Below, in pieces: positions 13,290 to 27,000 of a DNA stretch of 64,000 nucleotides. This stretch comes from Ridgeia piscesae. Taxonomy: Eukaryota > Annelida > Polychaeta > Sabellida > Siboglinidae. The stretch is taken from assembly GCA_025642075.2 (NCBI GenBank), contig JAODUO010000059.1, positions 226,001 to 290,000 on the forward strand. The letters run 5' to 3'. Numbering within the stretch: the first letter of the stretch is position 1; each line of letters starts with the position of its first letter. The position numbers and the translations under genes were made by a program. The notes beneath the pieces were generated by a model. It had not been told where the DNA came from and searched no databases. It saw nothing but the letters and a program-made list of their open reading frames with translations.

Positions 13290-14641
13290 CAACTCGCTTA
13301 AAATGAATTCCGACATAACGACAAGTTTACTGACCAATGTAGCTGGCGTCAAGGTTAGAAAGGAGAAACGACACATTATTATTAGAGAGGCGCGAACCCA
13401 AAGCCCCTACATAACATCAACCTATAGCTAGCTAACCATCACATTCCTCACTATTCTTTCCCAAAACTACTGACAAAAACCATGACAAATACTAACACGT
13501 ACAAGTAGTCGTTCACTCTGATGAAACAATAATTATAAATCCCTACCTTAATATGGATGATGTGCTGTTGGCGTTCAACCAGTAACTTCACAACATATAA
13601 CGTTGCATATTACAATTTATAAATTCATGATAGGACGTGGCATTTTCCCAGTGCAAAATCCACTAGACTAATTAGTTTAGTCACAATGAGTCGGGGCAAA
13701 CGCTTGGAGGAAAGTCGAAGAGGTGATGGGAGATAGATGCATCTCACGTAAACGTAAAGGAAATGTGCTCAGCTCGTGTGTTACGCCGGCATACATGAAT
13801 GCATTAAAAACGATAGCACTAACAAAGAAACAACTGGAGAAGATCCAGATTTGCGAAAAACAACCTGGTAAGAATAATCATGATGGGAGTTAAGAGAGCT
13901 GAGCAGAGAAAATGGATGACACGAGAGTGGAGGAAAGTTCTAAGAAGAAATTGGTGAGGAGCGCATCGGCTGGTCATGTAGAAAAAATGGCAGATGAAAA
14001 ACTGGCAAAGAGAACATGTGTCCAAAAGGTGGAGGGGAAATGGAGCCGAGGAAGACCGAAATTGTGACGGGGGTTGCATTGAAAGTGACCTAGAAAGAGT
14101 GGGAGAAGAATGTAAAAATGATAGAGAGAAGGAATTGGAGACTACTGGCAGAGAACGTAGTAAGAGAAAAGTGAGAGGAAGAAAAAAGACAATGGAAAAA
14201 GAAATCATGGTCAACTCATGCACCCCTGACGACAGTGATGCCAAGAAAATAATAACAAAAAAATGCAATTTGACGCAAGTCTAGTAACCGGCCAACTATT
14301 ATTTTGAATCTTTAATAGCCATTAGCCATCACGCACATTGAAAACAATGACATTGTCATTGCTCTACAGGTGTATTCTTATGCTGCAGCCAACGACAGAA
14401 ATGAATAATTCACAACTTAATCCTATTTGAGTTATGAAATATGTGTGTTAAATGGTAAGACTGGGAAAGAAGTACTACACAGGCATCCTGAAACCCACTG
14501 TACTTTGTGACTCTATTAATCAGGCAGCCAGTTATTGGATTAGGCAGCCAGTTATTGGTAATCCGTTCTCCACCATCCTAATTTTTTCCGGGATTGGGGG
14601 CCATGCCCCCCTCCGGCCCCCCCTCTGGTTACGCCACTGGT
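13187..14641. mobile_element. hAT-like non-autonomous DNA transposon
   Basis: The left end reads CCAGTGGCGTAGCCAGGAT and the right end, reverse complemented, reads CCAGTGGCGTAACCAGA. Both are followed inward by G-rich tracts. The bases outside are TCATATAC on the left and TCATATCG on the right, agreeing at six of eight positions, which is close to the 8-bp target duplication of hAT elements. The interior holds an (AT)n run at 13243-13285 and a LINE scrap at 13840-14070, but no hAT transposase. It sits between the MYO1D and PSMD11 promoters. Confidence 0.7.
13840..14070 (+). pseudogene. LINE open-reading-frame 2 C-terminal scrap nested in the hAT-like element
   Basis: Plus-strand frames read LTKKQLEKIQICEKQ, then GHVEKMADEKLAKR and VEGKWSRGRPKL. 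These are hallmarks of the C-terminal tail of many invertebrate LINE proteins (GHVERM, RGRP). Frame changes and stops show that it is decayed. Confidence 0.75.
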
Positions 14642-14842
14642 CATATCGTCTCGTTTGCGACCTACATGATGGACGTTCATAGATAACAATGACGTCTTTT
14701 TCGATTGTTCGTTGACGCTAGCAACGCATTATAATAATATTAATAAGTCAGCTAGGGATCAACGCCAGAGGGTATGCAAGGGACGCCACAACGTGGCAGC
14801 AGTAAAATCGGTAGTGGCGTTCACAAGAACCTCATCCCCCGG

Positions 14843-14856
14843 CTGCCCTCTAGCGG
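14843..14856 (-). promoter_or_regulatory. CTCF-like core motif at the PSMD11 promoter
   Basis: On the minus strand the sequence reads CCGCTAGAGGGCAG, a near-ideal CTCF core. It ends 62 bp before the PSMD11 start codon, so it lies in the proximal promoter or 5' UTR. Confidence 0.55.
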
Positions 14857-14918
14857 ACATACGAAAATTACACAATATGTACGCCACCTATCGATTCTTT
14901 ATCACTCAATTAGGCAAA

Positions 14919-17476
14919 ATGATGAGCACAGAGTTTGAAAGAGCGCTAGCTTTAGCTGAAACGAACCCAAAGCAAGCAGTCGTACAGTTTGGAAGAATTG
15001 GTAAGTGTTCAGTATATAATGATAGACTAACTACAGTCACCACCGGCTTCCAGTTTCGTTTATTTGACTAGTTGTACAGCAAAATACAAGTGTTGCCGTC
15101 CAAGCTGAGTCATGCTATGAATGGCGACAGGATGCTCTATCATCGCCCGCATTTTTTGCATTATAACGTATTATGTTGAATACCGTTGCGTTAGTTATGA
15201 CCAGAAATATATAATGAGGAGGATAATTAATTGTGTATGACTTTATTCTCAGTTTATTATTTCATTTTTTGTTTGACCCCTGCTTCATGTCAGAAATTTA
15301 TTTGCTGGTAATGGTACTGCCATTGTGATTGTAACATTAGTAGTTTTGCAGAACAATTAAACGTACTCATTTTATAGCAAACATTTTGAAACAAGTGATG
15401 TTTCAACACGTCTACAGCGGATCTTGATTTGATATTCATGATTATGTGTCAGGACAGATGTATAAAACTAAGTACAGAAACACTGTCAGTGAGTGGTATA
15501 TTGTGATGAAGGTGTTGCTAATTGTATATATATGTTCACTTATTTTTATGTGTGTAATCAACATGTTCACCAATCTGTAATAAATAAATCTGAAAAATGA
15601 ACCAATCATTGGCCACGTATGGAGCCCAGGTTATTTAATGAAACATATTACAGTGGTTGAAATTTTTTTCACAGTCGAGCAACTAAACTAATTTCCAGAT
15701 ACAAAGAACTAAATTATAAAGAACACCTGCAAAGATTAAAACTACCTACTCTTTCACACCGTCACATTAGGGGAGATATAAATAGTAACAGGAAAATATG
15801 ATTCTGCTTTTACATCAGTTTTTTATATTGAGGGAAAATTATTCAAAAACAAGAGGACACAACCTAAAATATTTAAAGAAAGGCGCTGAGTACACATTAG
15901 AAAAAAATGATGTTTGGAATAGTATCCCATGATCTGTGGTTGATGCTGCATCACTCCAGTCGTTTAAGGAAAAACATTTATAAATTATGGGAAAACCATC
16001 TTATAAAAACTTTCTATACTACACCACCTCTATGGATTGTTCCAAACATAGACGTGTGCACACAGTCTGAACAAAAGTTAAAAGGCAGGAATGCCTAAAC
16101 AGCCATAAAAGGGCCTGTAAGAATTGATATAATCTATTAATTATAACAGCAGTAACGAACAGACCTGTCTGTATTCTTATTGTGTGCAGTCAAAGAGGAG
16201 TTGGACAATGCAGATGAAGAAGGCATCAAGATCAAGGAAATGGCGATCATGGAGCTGGGCACACTGCTCAAGACCACAGGCCAGGCAGAAGGTGTGGCTT
16301 GTGTTCATTGTATTGTATTTGTATGGAGCATTGTGATGACATTATTACACTTAGATTACATATCTCTGTTGAAACAGTGTTTTTTTTAAACATGCTGACA
16401 GCAGTGACCATGAGATGCCCCTGTAACATAGACCACATAACATGCTTTCGTTAAGTGGCAACATATCACAGACAACTACAACTACAGCAGGATTTTACCA
16501 ATGCCATATGCATAAACAACTGTAACTTTCGGTGTGTTTTCTATACATGTAGAGCTTGCAAGTCTGATCAAGTTCAGTAGGCCATTTCTGACACTCATCA
16601 GCAAGGCGAAGGCTGCAAAGCTGGTGCGAGCCCTGGTGGACAAGTTCCTTGACATGGAGGCAGCCACAGGCAAAGAGGTGAGGGGTCATTTAACACTTCT
16701 CCCTGTTGCTACTCAGATTATCATGAATATCCCTTCATAAGAAGAATGCCAAGTGGGCCAACATATAAGATGTTCTCCCATGGATTTTAATAGTAGCTAA
16801 CTTGAACCTTAGGGCAGTTTCAAAGTGCTGCAGAAAATTGCGTTGTACTCTTAGGGACATAACAATATAAATCAGGCATCCTGGCTTGACAAATAAATAG
16901 TGTTTCAGGCAATGCTACTGATTAGTCTAAACATAACCATGATTGTTTGACACTGAGTTATCTTGCAGATATTTGTAACATCAAAACATTCAGTGTCAAT
17001 TTATAAATTGGAGACTATTGTATAAAATGTCTTCTGATAACAAAACAGATATGTGAAACGTGTGATATTTGTTGTCAGGTGGAACTGTGTATTGAGTGCA
17101 TTGACTGGGCAAAGGAGGAGAAAAGAACATTCCTGCGTCAAGCCCTTCAGGCCCGGCTCATTGCTCTCTACTGTGACACTGGCGCCTACACTGAAGCCCT
17201 TTCACTGGGTAAGACCTTCATGTTACACTTTGTCTAACTGTCACATGTTGTGCATAGATGAAAGCCAGCATGTTGAACACACGCAAGCACGTACACACAC
17301 ATGTATTAATATATATATATAAACTATTTTATTTATGTTTATGTCTATCATAATGTTTTACCAAACGATCTTCAACAGTTATTATATTCTGCTCGCTGAA
17401 CATATCAATTTATGAGAGAGAAAATGTTCGTATATTATGAGCATGTTGAACACACGCAAGCACGTACACACACATG

Positions 17477-17520
<44 letters not shown>

Positions 17521-20500
17521 TTTATGTTTGATGTCTATCATAATGTTTTACCAAACGATCTTCAACAGTTATTATATTCTGCTCGCTGAACATAGCAATT
17601 TATGAGAGAAAATGTTCGTATATTATGAGAGTAATGTCCATACCTGTACTTGGAACTCGCTTCATGCATTGCTTGTTAGCATAATGTCAAGATATATATT
17701 TAAACATCATTATGTTAATATACTCGTAAGTAAATATATCATGTAAACATACATCAATATCACGGCAAGTGAATCTTTTTTGTGTATACATGTTTATTTA
17801 TGGTGTAACTGCACAATTGTAATTAATACTAAGCATTGTCACTTATTATTTTTATCAAGTGTTCACAGGGTTAGACACTTATAAATGTTTAATTTCAAGT
17901 CAAAACTTATTTCTTCATTGCATATTATTCATACATGTGACTTATTATTTACTTAATTTGTGTTTTGAAATAAATTGATTGATACTTGATGCATATACAG
18001 TTTGTATATATACATATATATATTTGTATATATATATATATATATATATATTAATACAGATAGCAGGCAGCATTCTAAAATGACTCAATCCTCTTATTCC
18101 TCTAGCTCTAAATATTTAAAAGTTATGTTGAATATTCACATGTCCATATAAGAGATATTGTTTCAAAATGTCTGTATGAGAGCATATTAGAGATATAGAT
18201 ATTATACTGTATGCACAGTAGTTCAGTTCTTTGTAGTTCAAATTAAGACAATAATTATGTCTGAAGGTGATGGATTTGTCATGGAATACTATTCGACCAA
18301 AACAGATGTGATGTTAGTATTTGTTATATCTGGTTCTAGGTTCGATACTATTGAGAGAACTGAAGAAGCTGGATGACAAGGCCCTGTTGGTGGAAGTACA
18401 GTTGCTGGAGAGTCGGGTGTACCACGCCCTCAGCAACCTGCCCAAGTCCAGGTACTGCTGCTTGAATAAGTGGAACTAATCACTGGGGTGGAGCTTGGTG
18501 TAGAGAGTAACCACAGGAACAGTGCCGATTTGTAAAAATGCTTTTTGATGGGGAAAATTCATGGTGGAAACGAATAACCAGTGCTGCTGTGACCCCTATT
18601 TTAAATTGGATTAGTAAAATGTAATGTAAGATTACTTTCCTTGAAAATAAGCAATATTGTGATGGGGTAGACACAATTATACATGGAACAAGTTTTTTCT
18701 TGCAGGTTGTCGAAAGAATTAAAATGCAAATTTGGAAACAAACTACCCATATTAAATAAAATATACTACATTGGTGTTGTTTTTTCTCACCAGGGCGGCA
18801 CTTACTTCGGGTCGGACAACGGCCAATGGAATTTACTGCCCGCCAAAGTTACAGGCAGCACTTGATCTCCAGTCTGGTAGGTGGCACTGCGGTCTTTATC
18901 ATCACTTTACATCATATGCATGTACATGCAATCGAGTGATTTGTAGCCTTGTGTCATTGTAGTATTGTAATTGTGGCACGTGTTTCAAAATTATGAAATT
19001 TATATAGATCAGCCAGTTGGACTAACAGTTTGACTGCACTGTATAATGCAAAGATAACTTGTGAGAGGTCAGAGAGAATGGCACCAGACCCACTGGAAAT
19101 AATTTCACAAATGTAACAGAGCCTGAAACCACCAGAAAGAACTCATTGAAAGAACTAAACGGGTGGCAGATCAATGTATTTATTATGTTTCAAACTCCAA
19201 CAGCTTAACCCCAAACTGGCCAAACCTTCCCCTAATAAATGTAACAGCTCATATGTTTTGCCATGAAAGTTTTTTTCACCAAGGGTATTTGTTGCAAGAC
19301 ATTTTTAGTTACTTGTGTTTCAAAATAGATGTTAGTGAGTGTTACACTTCCAGGATACAATCGTTGGTTTAGAGTTTCACAGGAGTAAGATGTGTATAAA
19401 ATCTCAAACAGAAATCTTAGTGCTACGTCTGATGATGAGCTGTACACAACAGGCATCCTCCATGCTGCTGATGAGAAAGACTTCAAGACAGCATTCTCAT
19501 ACTTCTACGAGGCATTCGAGGGCTATGATTCCATCGACAGCCCGAAGGCTATTGTGGCCCTCAAGTACATGCTGCTCAGCAAAATCATGCTCAACAGGTA
19601 TGGTGATTTACATTGAAATTCCCAGCACAAATACAATTCATAGATATGTAGTAAACAACACATTAAACGTGAAATCATTGTTGACAATACAAATTGTAGT
19701 TCTTTTGTTAGTAATATACCAGTTTACTTATCTTAATCATTAGCTCACATTGAAACCTTTAAACAACCCGGTCCTAAATTGGCTCTGCTGTCACCCTAGA
19801 ATTGTATATTATTTTGTTGATTATCATGGTTGTTGATGTTGTATGTGATTACACAATTCCAAATAAAGCACTGATATATTGTGGAAACAATGTGTTATTT
19901 GTCCCAGCGCTGATGAAGTTCAGATCATTGTCAGTGGTAAACTTGCCCTCAAGTACAGCGGACCAAGTGTGGAAGCCATGAAGAGTATCGCACAGGCGAG
20001 CCACAAGAGGTCACTAGCTGACTTCCAAGCGGTAGGTCACAGATAATTTCTGATTGGTTGCCAAAACAAGTGTCCAATATCCGAGTGTTAATGTATGCAT
20101 ATCACTTTGACATCTCACAAAATGTGTGATTAAATTTTCTTTGAAAACGGTTTTGGCAATGGTGGGTCTATTTACATAATTGTTCTTGTTGGTCCTTGAA
20201 AGAACAGGTCTTAGTTTAATTATGTTTCCAATCAATGCAAAAATTAGTTATGTAATTGTTGGTTGCAGGCAAAATGCAATTAATAATTGTTTCTGTTTTG
20301 AAGTTATCCATTAATTCAATCAATATTATTTTATGTAATTGTGAGTTTCATAGATCACGATTAAATACAGTATTTTTTCATATCAAATACTTGCCTTAAG
20401 ACATTATTTAAGATACAACCATCACAAAGTCCATTATTGCCAATTAAATACAAAATAAGAAAATTAAACACAGTAATACCATGTAATTAAACATTATTTC

Positions 20501-22085
20501 ATATAACCTGTAATAAATGTTTGGATACTATAATTGAAAGTAACATTTTACAATAATAATTAGTGATTGTGTAATTCGAACCAAACCAAGTTGCAGCGAG
20601 TTATCTGTGAAGGAACATGTTTTATAGTTCCTGTTTCCCACAGCTGTTCTGTATTTTCCCACTGCCCTCTCTTCCCATGCCCTGCGTGTCTCCCTGACAC
20701 CCCCCTGTTGCCCACAGACTCTCACCAAATACAAGATGGAGCTGGAGGACGACCCAATCGTACGCTCCCACCTCGATTCACTCTACGACAACCTGCTGGA
20801 GCAGAACCTGTGTCGCATCATAGAGCCATTCTCCCGGGTGCAGGTAGGTGCAGACAGTGGTCCCCAATTGATCACGACAGTCAGATGCAAATTTTAAAAC
20901 ATTTGCTGGTCAGCAATGAACTAACATCACAGGTCTGCGTAGTTTGGATGAACGGACACTGTGACTACTTATCTTTCTGTGAAATCCATCTAAGATAATT
21001 GTAATTTTATGATATCTGTAGAATTCTATGTTAGTTGAATGATGTTTCCAGTGAATATTGATTGTGGTTTGCAGTACTCTCAAATGACACCCATCTTGCT
21101 GGCATGTAATGACACTAAACCATGACTGTTGTGGTTGCAGGTCGACCATGTGGCTTCTCTCATCAAGCTGCCTGTTGTAAGTTGGACGCAAGCTTAGATA
21201 GCATCTTCAGTCAGGATCTCTGTAAATGTGTACCAGTAGTTCTCATTACTAGCAAATTGTCTTTTTATTGATTCTGGTTTTAAGGTTATGTTGTAGTTAC
21301 GACTGATTAATTTCCTGTATATCCAGCAATGTCATCAGCCGTAAAGTAATAACAGTGGTTAAATCACACTACCTGAAAAAGTAATTAGAGTTGTCACTTG
21401 TCACCACATCTTTGTCAGTCATACAAAATATCCAGACAGTCATTAAAGCATACACTATAATTTATATTTAGAAAACTTAATAGTTTTTTATGAATAAACA
21501 ATATACTTGTAATAATTCCAGTTGTGACAAGCGTAATAGTGCATTACTAATGTTCTGATATTGTGAGGTGACATTTCTCATAAAGGATGTATTTTATCTG
21601 CAGGATACTGTGGAAAAGAAACTATCTCAAATGATTCTCGACAAGAAATTCAGTGGTGAGTGGAAACACAGTGATGTCTACTTACAAAATATTGTCCTAC
21701 TGAAGATGGCAGCTACGTGTAGGTGTTTACAAGAAGTAAAGTACATAAGCAGTGGATAGTTGACCAAACTGGTTAAATTAATGACAGGTTTCAAAAAAAT
21801 TATATGTTTCCTGATTTAACTGTCGAGTGGCATATTTTCGGAGGAGCACATTGGGCCATTTCAAACATGTAAAGCCAACTGGTGACTAAATCCAACCTAA
21901 TGTAAATGTCAATTTTGATAGTTTTACATCTGTGCCCCGCAGGCATTCTCGACCAGGGTGAAGGTGTATTGATCATCTTTGATGAGACGCCAGTCGACGA
22001 GACCTACAAGAACACACTGGAGACAATACAGAGCATGGGGAAAGTGGTGGATTCTCTCTACAACAAAGCCAAGCGCCTCACATAG
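14919..22085 (+). CDS. PSMD11: 26S proteasome non-ATPase regulatory subunit 11 (Rpn6), complete
   Basis: Twelve exons join in phase to 419 residues (human about 422): 14919-15000, 16190-16291, 16553-16677, 17079-17208, 18340-18451, 18794-18876, 19453-19597, 19908-20031, 20718-20843, 21141-21176, 21604-21655 and 21943-22085. The protein starts [20 protein letters not shown], runs through helical TPR-like repeats ([37 protein letters not shown]), and has the signature [16 protein letters not shown] and [19 protein letters not shown]-terminal PCI domain contains [18 protein letters not shown] and [16 protein letters not shown], and the end is LYNKAKRLT. Rpn6 is a lid subunit that clamps the lid to the base and the 20S core. 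Two in-frame ATGs begin the frame; either could be used. No defect is seen. Confidence 0.98.
15650..16010 (+). pseudogene. LINE reverse-transcriptase C-terminal fragment in PSMD11 intron 1
   Basis: Plus-strand frames read [30 protein letters not shown], and later words equivalent to the family's RGHNLK and VVDxWNxLP segments, broken by stops. This is the standard C-terminal tail of CR1-like non-LTR elements. Confidence 0.8.
17271..17630 (+). repeat. 173-bp tandem duplication in PSMD11 intron 4
   Basis: The segment beginning TGTTGAACACACGCAAGCAC at 17271 repeats at 17444 with almost no change up to about 17630. The copies differ mainly in the length of the internal (AT)n run, one TG insertion, one AG deletion and a T/G substitution. 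The near-identity indicates a recent event. Confidence 0.95.
18003..18060. repeat. (AT)n microsatellite in PSMD11 intron 4
   Basis: Runs of TATATA interrupted by TTTG, immediately before the sequence leading to exon 5. Confidence 0.85.
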
Positions 22086-22396
22086 TCTAGCTGCTTTATT
22101 GTACACAGAATCTTTATTCATATTTCAAGAACCAGATTCCAAAATACACTCACGTCCATTTGACCATTTCTAGACATCAATGTTTTTTTGTTACATAAAT
22201 CCATTTTATGCTGTGGATTTAAACTACAAATGATAAAAAAGGAGGGGGTGTATTTTATAAAACTACCCAAAAAGTGTGCCAGGCTCAAGGCTGTACATCT
22301 GGGTAACAAGGATAAGATCAAATCAACTGTTCTCATTTTTAATGGATTTCATGGATTTTGTAATCTGGCTCTGTCGATAACGTGTGGCCAGACCAA

Positions 22397-22406
22397 AATA
22401 AATAAA
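22397..22406 (+). terminator. Polyadenylation signal pair of PSMD11
   Basis: Two overlapping AATAAA hexamers lie about 310 bp after the PSMD11 stop. Another AATAAA follows near 22530, so the exact cleavage site is not fixed. Confidence 0.5.
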
Positions 22407-24016
22407 TGTGTTCCTGCTGCAGCATGCTAGTTTGTAAATTACCATAGACTAGAGGCTTTGTCCAGGGTAATCACCTTTGGCTGAACTGTTGCCCATGAGT
22501 GGTTTATGTCATCCAGTACCCAATGTAAATGAATAAACTGGAAGTGAATCCGATTTTGTGAACATTGCGTCGATTATCTTGAACGATATTGTAAAACACA
22601 ATATTAGCGGTTTCTTGTTTTCAGAACTGACATTTTTATTGTTTGTCCAATTCTGGTCTCTGGTCTGGTTTTCTAGTTTGTTATCTTTGTTAGGTTTTCA
22701 CAATGTTCAAGCCATACATAAAAATATTGTATTTGTGAGAAACAGTAATAAAGAACACATACTTGTTACTGTATCAGTGGTTGTGTCATCATTTAAGGAT
22801 TGCAGTGGAATTCCATTTGTTTTTGTCCCATTGACGTTGGCACCCATGGTCACATGGTGCAGTAGAGGAGAAAAGAAAGCAATACAGGCAGCAGGCCACA
22901 GGATAAGGAAGGTTGGTTGAAACGTCCCATTGGTTGATGTAATCTCCTTGATACACCAATTTTGGCAAAGTTCTGTTAACTGACTAGTCCGTGTGTTGAG
23001 GCTACAAGTACAATAATATTACTACCTAAAGAGGTCTCCTTCAACTACTCGGCCTATGTCAGGACATCAGCACTAAGCCAACCGTTCTATGCTGGCACTT
23101 GAGGGTGGTTACTACCAGGATGATTGTCATCCTCAATGGTTGCTTGTAAAAGAACCTTACATATTTAGATGGGATATTATTGTGACCCGAGTAATAAGAG
23201 TAATAATAATATCAGCATTTTTATATAAATTTATTGTTTTTTTAAATAATGTCATAATAAATATTATGTGTCATCGTGGCTCTGCTTTGCAAATGAAGAT
23301 TCAATGATGATGTGTATACTATATATATATATATATCTTAATTAATTCTTAATAAAAAAATTATGTATTGTTTTAGTAATTATGGTTTAGTTACATTTAG
23401 TTACACATTTATTTATTTAATACTATTATGATTTTATTAGTATTATCATAAACTGTATATTTTATCAAAAGCTTTATTGTATGTATGTATGTATATATGT
23501 AAGAGTGTTGGATGATATGGCCCACTGAAAATCAAGACTTATCACGTGACATGGTTGCCATCAGAAAATAAAGCTTTTACTTAAAAATATACACACAATT
23601 AACATGTCATCCTTTGTTAATAATCTTGTAACATCAATGCTGAAACCTCAGTCACTTTATCAATGGACAGTGAACATTTTATTTTGTGCATTAATAACAA
23701 GCGAGGAGCATTGTGACAGCAGCCATTATAATTATTACGTACTCTCACAATAAGGCAGTAATACAAAGTCACGTTACTGATTAAATAATGTCACCAATCT
23801 GACTTGCAGGATTTCTCAACCCTGTAATAGCCTTCTACACACATCTACACTACTTATATATTTTCAAACCTGGTTCTATACATTGTCTATTTATCAAAAT
23901 TACTGTTGTTTTACTTTAATTAGATTGCACTGATATTGGTGATGTGTATTTAGACACTGTAATACATTACATGGTGTCTATAATTCTGTAAGTTTTATTA
24001 ACAGTATTGAGCACAT
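22407..24016. other. Intergenic region between PSMD11 and COMMD3 (tail to tail)
   Basis: 3' UTR remainder and AT-rich spacer with an (AT)n run at 23320-23336. Open frames are short and unsupported. TTTATT words (AATAAA on the minus strand), for example near 23677 and 23993, could serve COMMD3 polyadenylation. Confidence 0.5.
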
Positions 24017-27000
24017 CTACATTTCACTTGTTCTCTCTAAACTTTTGCATGCATCGCGCAACTTCGTGACCAGATCCTGCAAAACCAATTCATAATTACT
24101 ATTATTAGAATACAAACTATTCTTTTTTAATAAATATTACTCTTCTATGTTACATTGAACGGGAAATAAATCAGTGCAGCAAAGAATTTATCATTCTCTG
24201 CTTGGCTAAACAAACAAGTATGACAAACATGATTACAGCCAAGATATTGGGTGTCCAAATAAATGGGTGATAAAACAAGCAGTGACTTCAGAAGCACATC
24301 ATTCACTGACAGTTATTACCTTCACACAACACTTCCTTAATCACACTGTAAGTGTACTGTTAATAACAATTGTAACACTTCTATAGCGCCTATATCTTGA
24401 AAATTCAAACTCAGGCGCAACAAACAAAATCATTTGGCGTAATCATAAATGAGGCCAAACATTTATTGTGGAAAGCAATTTTAAACAACTATGTTTTTTT
24501 TTATACAAAAGTTGGCTACAGTTTCAGAAGATTTAATTGTAATAGGGAGTTGATTCCAGATTGTTGGTGCTGCTGCAGAGAAAGCATGTTTTAGCTTAAT
24601 TTTAGGGGGAAAACATTCGGGGGGGGACAAATGTGATCTAAGTGTCCTAGGGATATCAGAGAAATGTAGCAGATTAACTAGAAAGAGTATGGTAGAAAGA
24701 GTATGGTATGTAACAGTAGCCAATTTAATTTGATATACAACTGGAAACCAATGCAACTGCTTAACTAGTGGCAGTGATGGTGTCCCTACCTGCAGTTGTT
24801 CCTGGGTACAGGCCAGCTGCACTGGTTCTAACTCCAACTGCCCACTCCGCTACAACAATTACTACATATTTAACACTAGCAAAGATCTGCTATAGACACA
24901 CATATTTATTTATGTTTTTGAAGGCACATGGCTTTATGTAGGATATCAATTTCATGTTTTATGGTAGACATGTGCATGTTGCTCATATATATGTAGAAGC
25001 CATTCGAGATGTTTAATTATAACCTAATATAAACTACAAACACGTGTGACACATATTTTCACAACTGACAATATCTATGATATTAGTGAAAATATTCATC
25101 AAGCTGGAAAAATAAAATGTTCAAACAAGATTTCTTATTTCACAACTAATCATTTTTGTAACCAATGTAAGACATATCGCAGGTCATGCATTGGATTTGG
25201 TATACGCAGTCAGTCTTACTTCTGTCTTCCACTTTACCTTTTGGATGAACTAGTATATTTCTTAGTTTTTCACAAGTTCGTCTGGTGAAACCAAACGAAC
25301 ATTTGGCATGAGACTAGATGAACACAAGAAAGAAGTTGAAACAATCACAAGTCGACATTTTACAACAAAAGTGACAATAACAGACCATGCAGACAGACAT
25401 AACCGTGTGATAGACTGGGGGGGGGACAAAAGTGGTGGAAAGAGAGACAGACAGATGTGTGATGGATTAAAGAAGTCATCTAGATTAGAAAGATTGCACC
25501 AACTATGAACAGAGACGAGGGGGGCTACAGACCCAGTCACGTTTGGGACAGTCTGCTAGCAGTGAAGATACTGTTCCTAATGACGGCCACCGATGGTGGT
25601 TGAAATGCTGATGTGAAAAACAAAATATTAGTTGTGAAATATGAAATCTTGTTTGAATATCTATGATTTTGGAAGAATTTTTTTTCTGTATGTTTCTTAC
25701 CGATCCAATTATATTTCTTATCCATACTTGGTTTTACCTGTCCATATGATGGGTGGACAGATCTCTACATAATGCTATGCAATGACATCAATTTTAGAAT
25801 TTTATGAAATATAAGTTAAATAAAACATCCTCAAGTGGATGATTGATGTAGCTCAGATACCAATCCAGAAAATTGGTATATAAAGTTATGAAATTAAAGT
25901 AAAGCCGAGTTCTTATACAGAGCAGTGTCTTGTCCTCCAGACTGACCAAGATAATTTGCACACTACTCCCTGGCTGACCAAGGCAACTATCCTGAAACCA
26001 AAAGGTGGAGACTGATACTGATTTTATTGTTTCTTGTAACATGTAATTTGCATAGTTTATCAGTTTATTAAACAAGATAATAATGGCTTACCTGAGTTTT
26101 GAGCGATATAAGAAATGTTGGTTCATTCACTCTGTCAACTTGATTGTTCTAAAACACAAGATTTGTCAAATGTCAAACAAAATGTGATACATTGTTACCT
26201 TTTGGAATTTATAACATAAAAACCAACATAACTTTCTGTACATAATCTGCAATACACTTTATTATTATCATCATGTAAAAAGCAATACCAAATACTTCTG
26301 TATTTCCTTACATAATATGTGATACATATTGTTAAATTCCAAACTGTTAAATTAATTAATTTCTGTACATTCCGTATTATCACATAAAAATCAACACCAA
26401 ATATTTCTGCGTTTCCTTACATAATATTGTAAAATTTCAGAATATTTAATTTAATAAATATGTAATATTTGTTATGTTTAAAAGGGTAAATAACATAATA
26501 TTGTGTCCAGTCGTGAGCTTCAATCTTGAAAATGTAACTGTTAGTCACTACAAATCTTCAAACATTCATATATTTCAAGTAGACAACACCATGACGTACC
26601 TTGAGGCAGTAGTCTAGCCTCCAATCAACGTCTACAATGTGTGGGTGAGTCCTACCAACACTACAAGATAACAATACATGACATTGTATTAAACATTCTG
26701 CATAGCCACATAATTTGTGTCCCTCCTTCCTATGAGATCTATACCTTGGCGTTCTCTCAACACAAGTTTGTGTAAATGTATGTTGCTTGTAAGTCATAAA
26801 GCAAGACTTTTCAAACGGAACGTTAATACTAAGGTCACGTTTGAAGTCAATGTTGCCTTAATAACAAGGTGACTGTATTAGCAGGACTACTTAACAAATT
26901 GTATAATTAAAAAAATTTTACTGCCCAAAGATGATTGTAACTGTTCAACACTAACTGTAGTAGTGCAGAATAAGAATGTGCCTATTAAATCAACATTACA

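Noticed and set aside
24481..24837. 118-codon minus-strand frame read as a single protein
   Set aside because: The first part is COMMD3 exon 7 and the rest is LINE remnant beyond a splice donor.
25850..26010. Minus-strand frame (SSVQIILVSLEDKTLL) considered as the end of COMMD3
   Set aside because: Exons at 24849 and 24076 give the true COMMD3 C-terminus (EQLQ, DLVTKLRDACKSLER) with matching phases.
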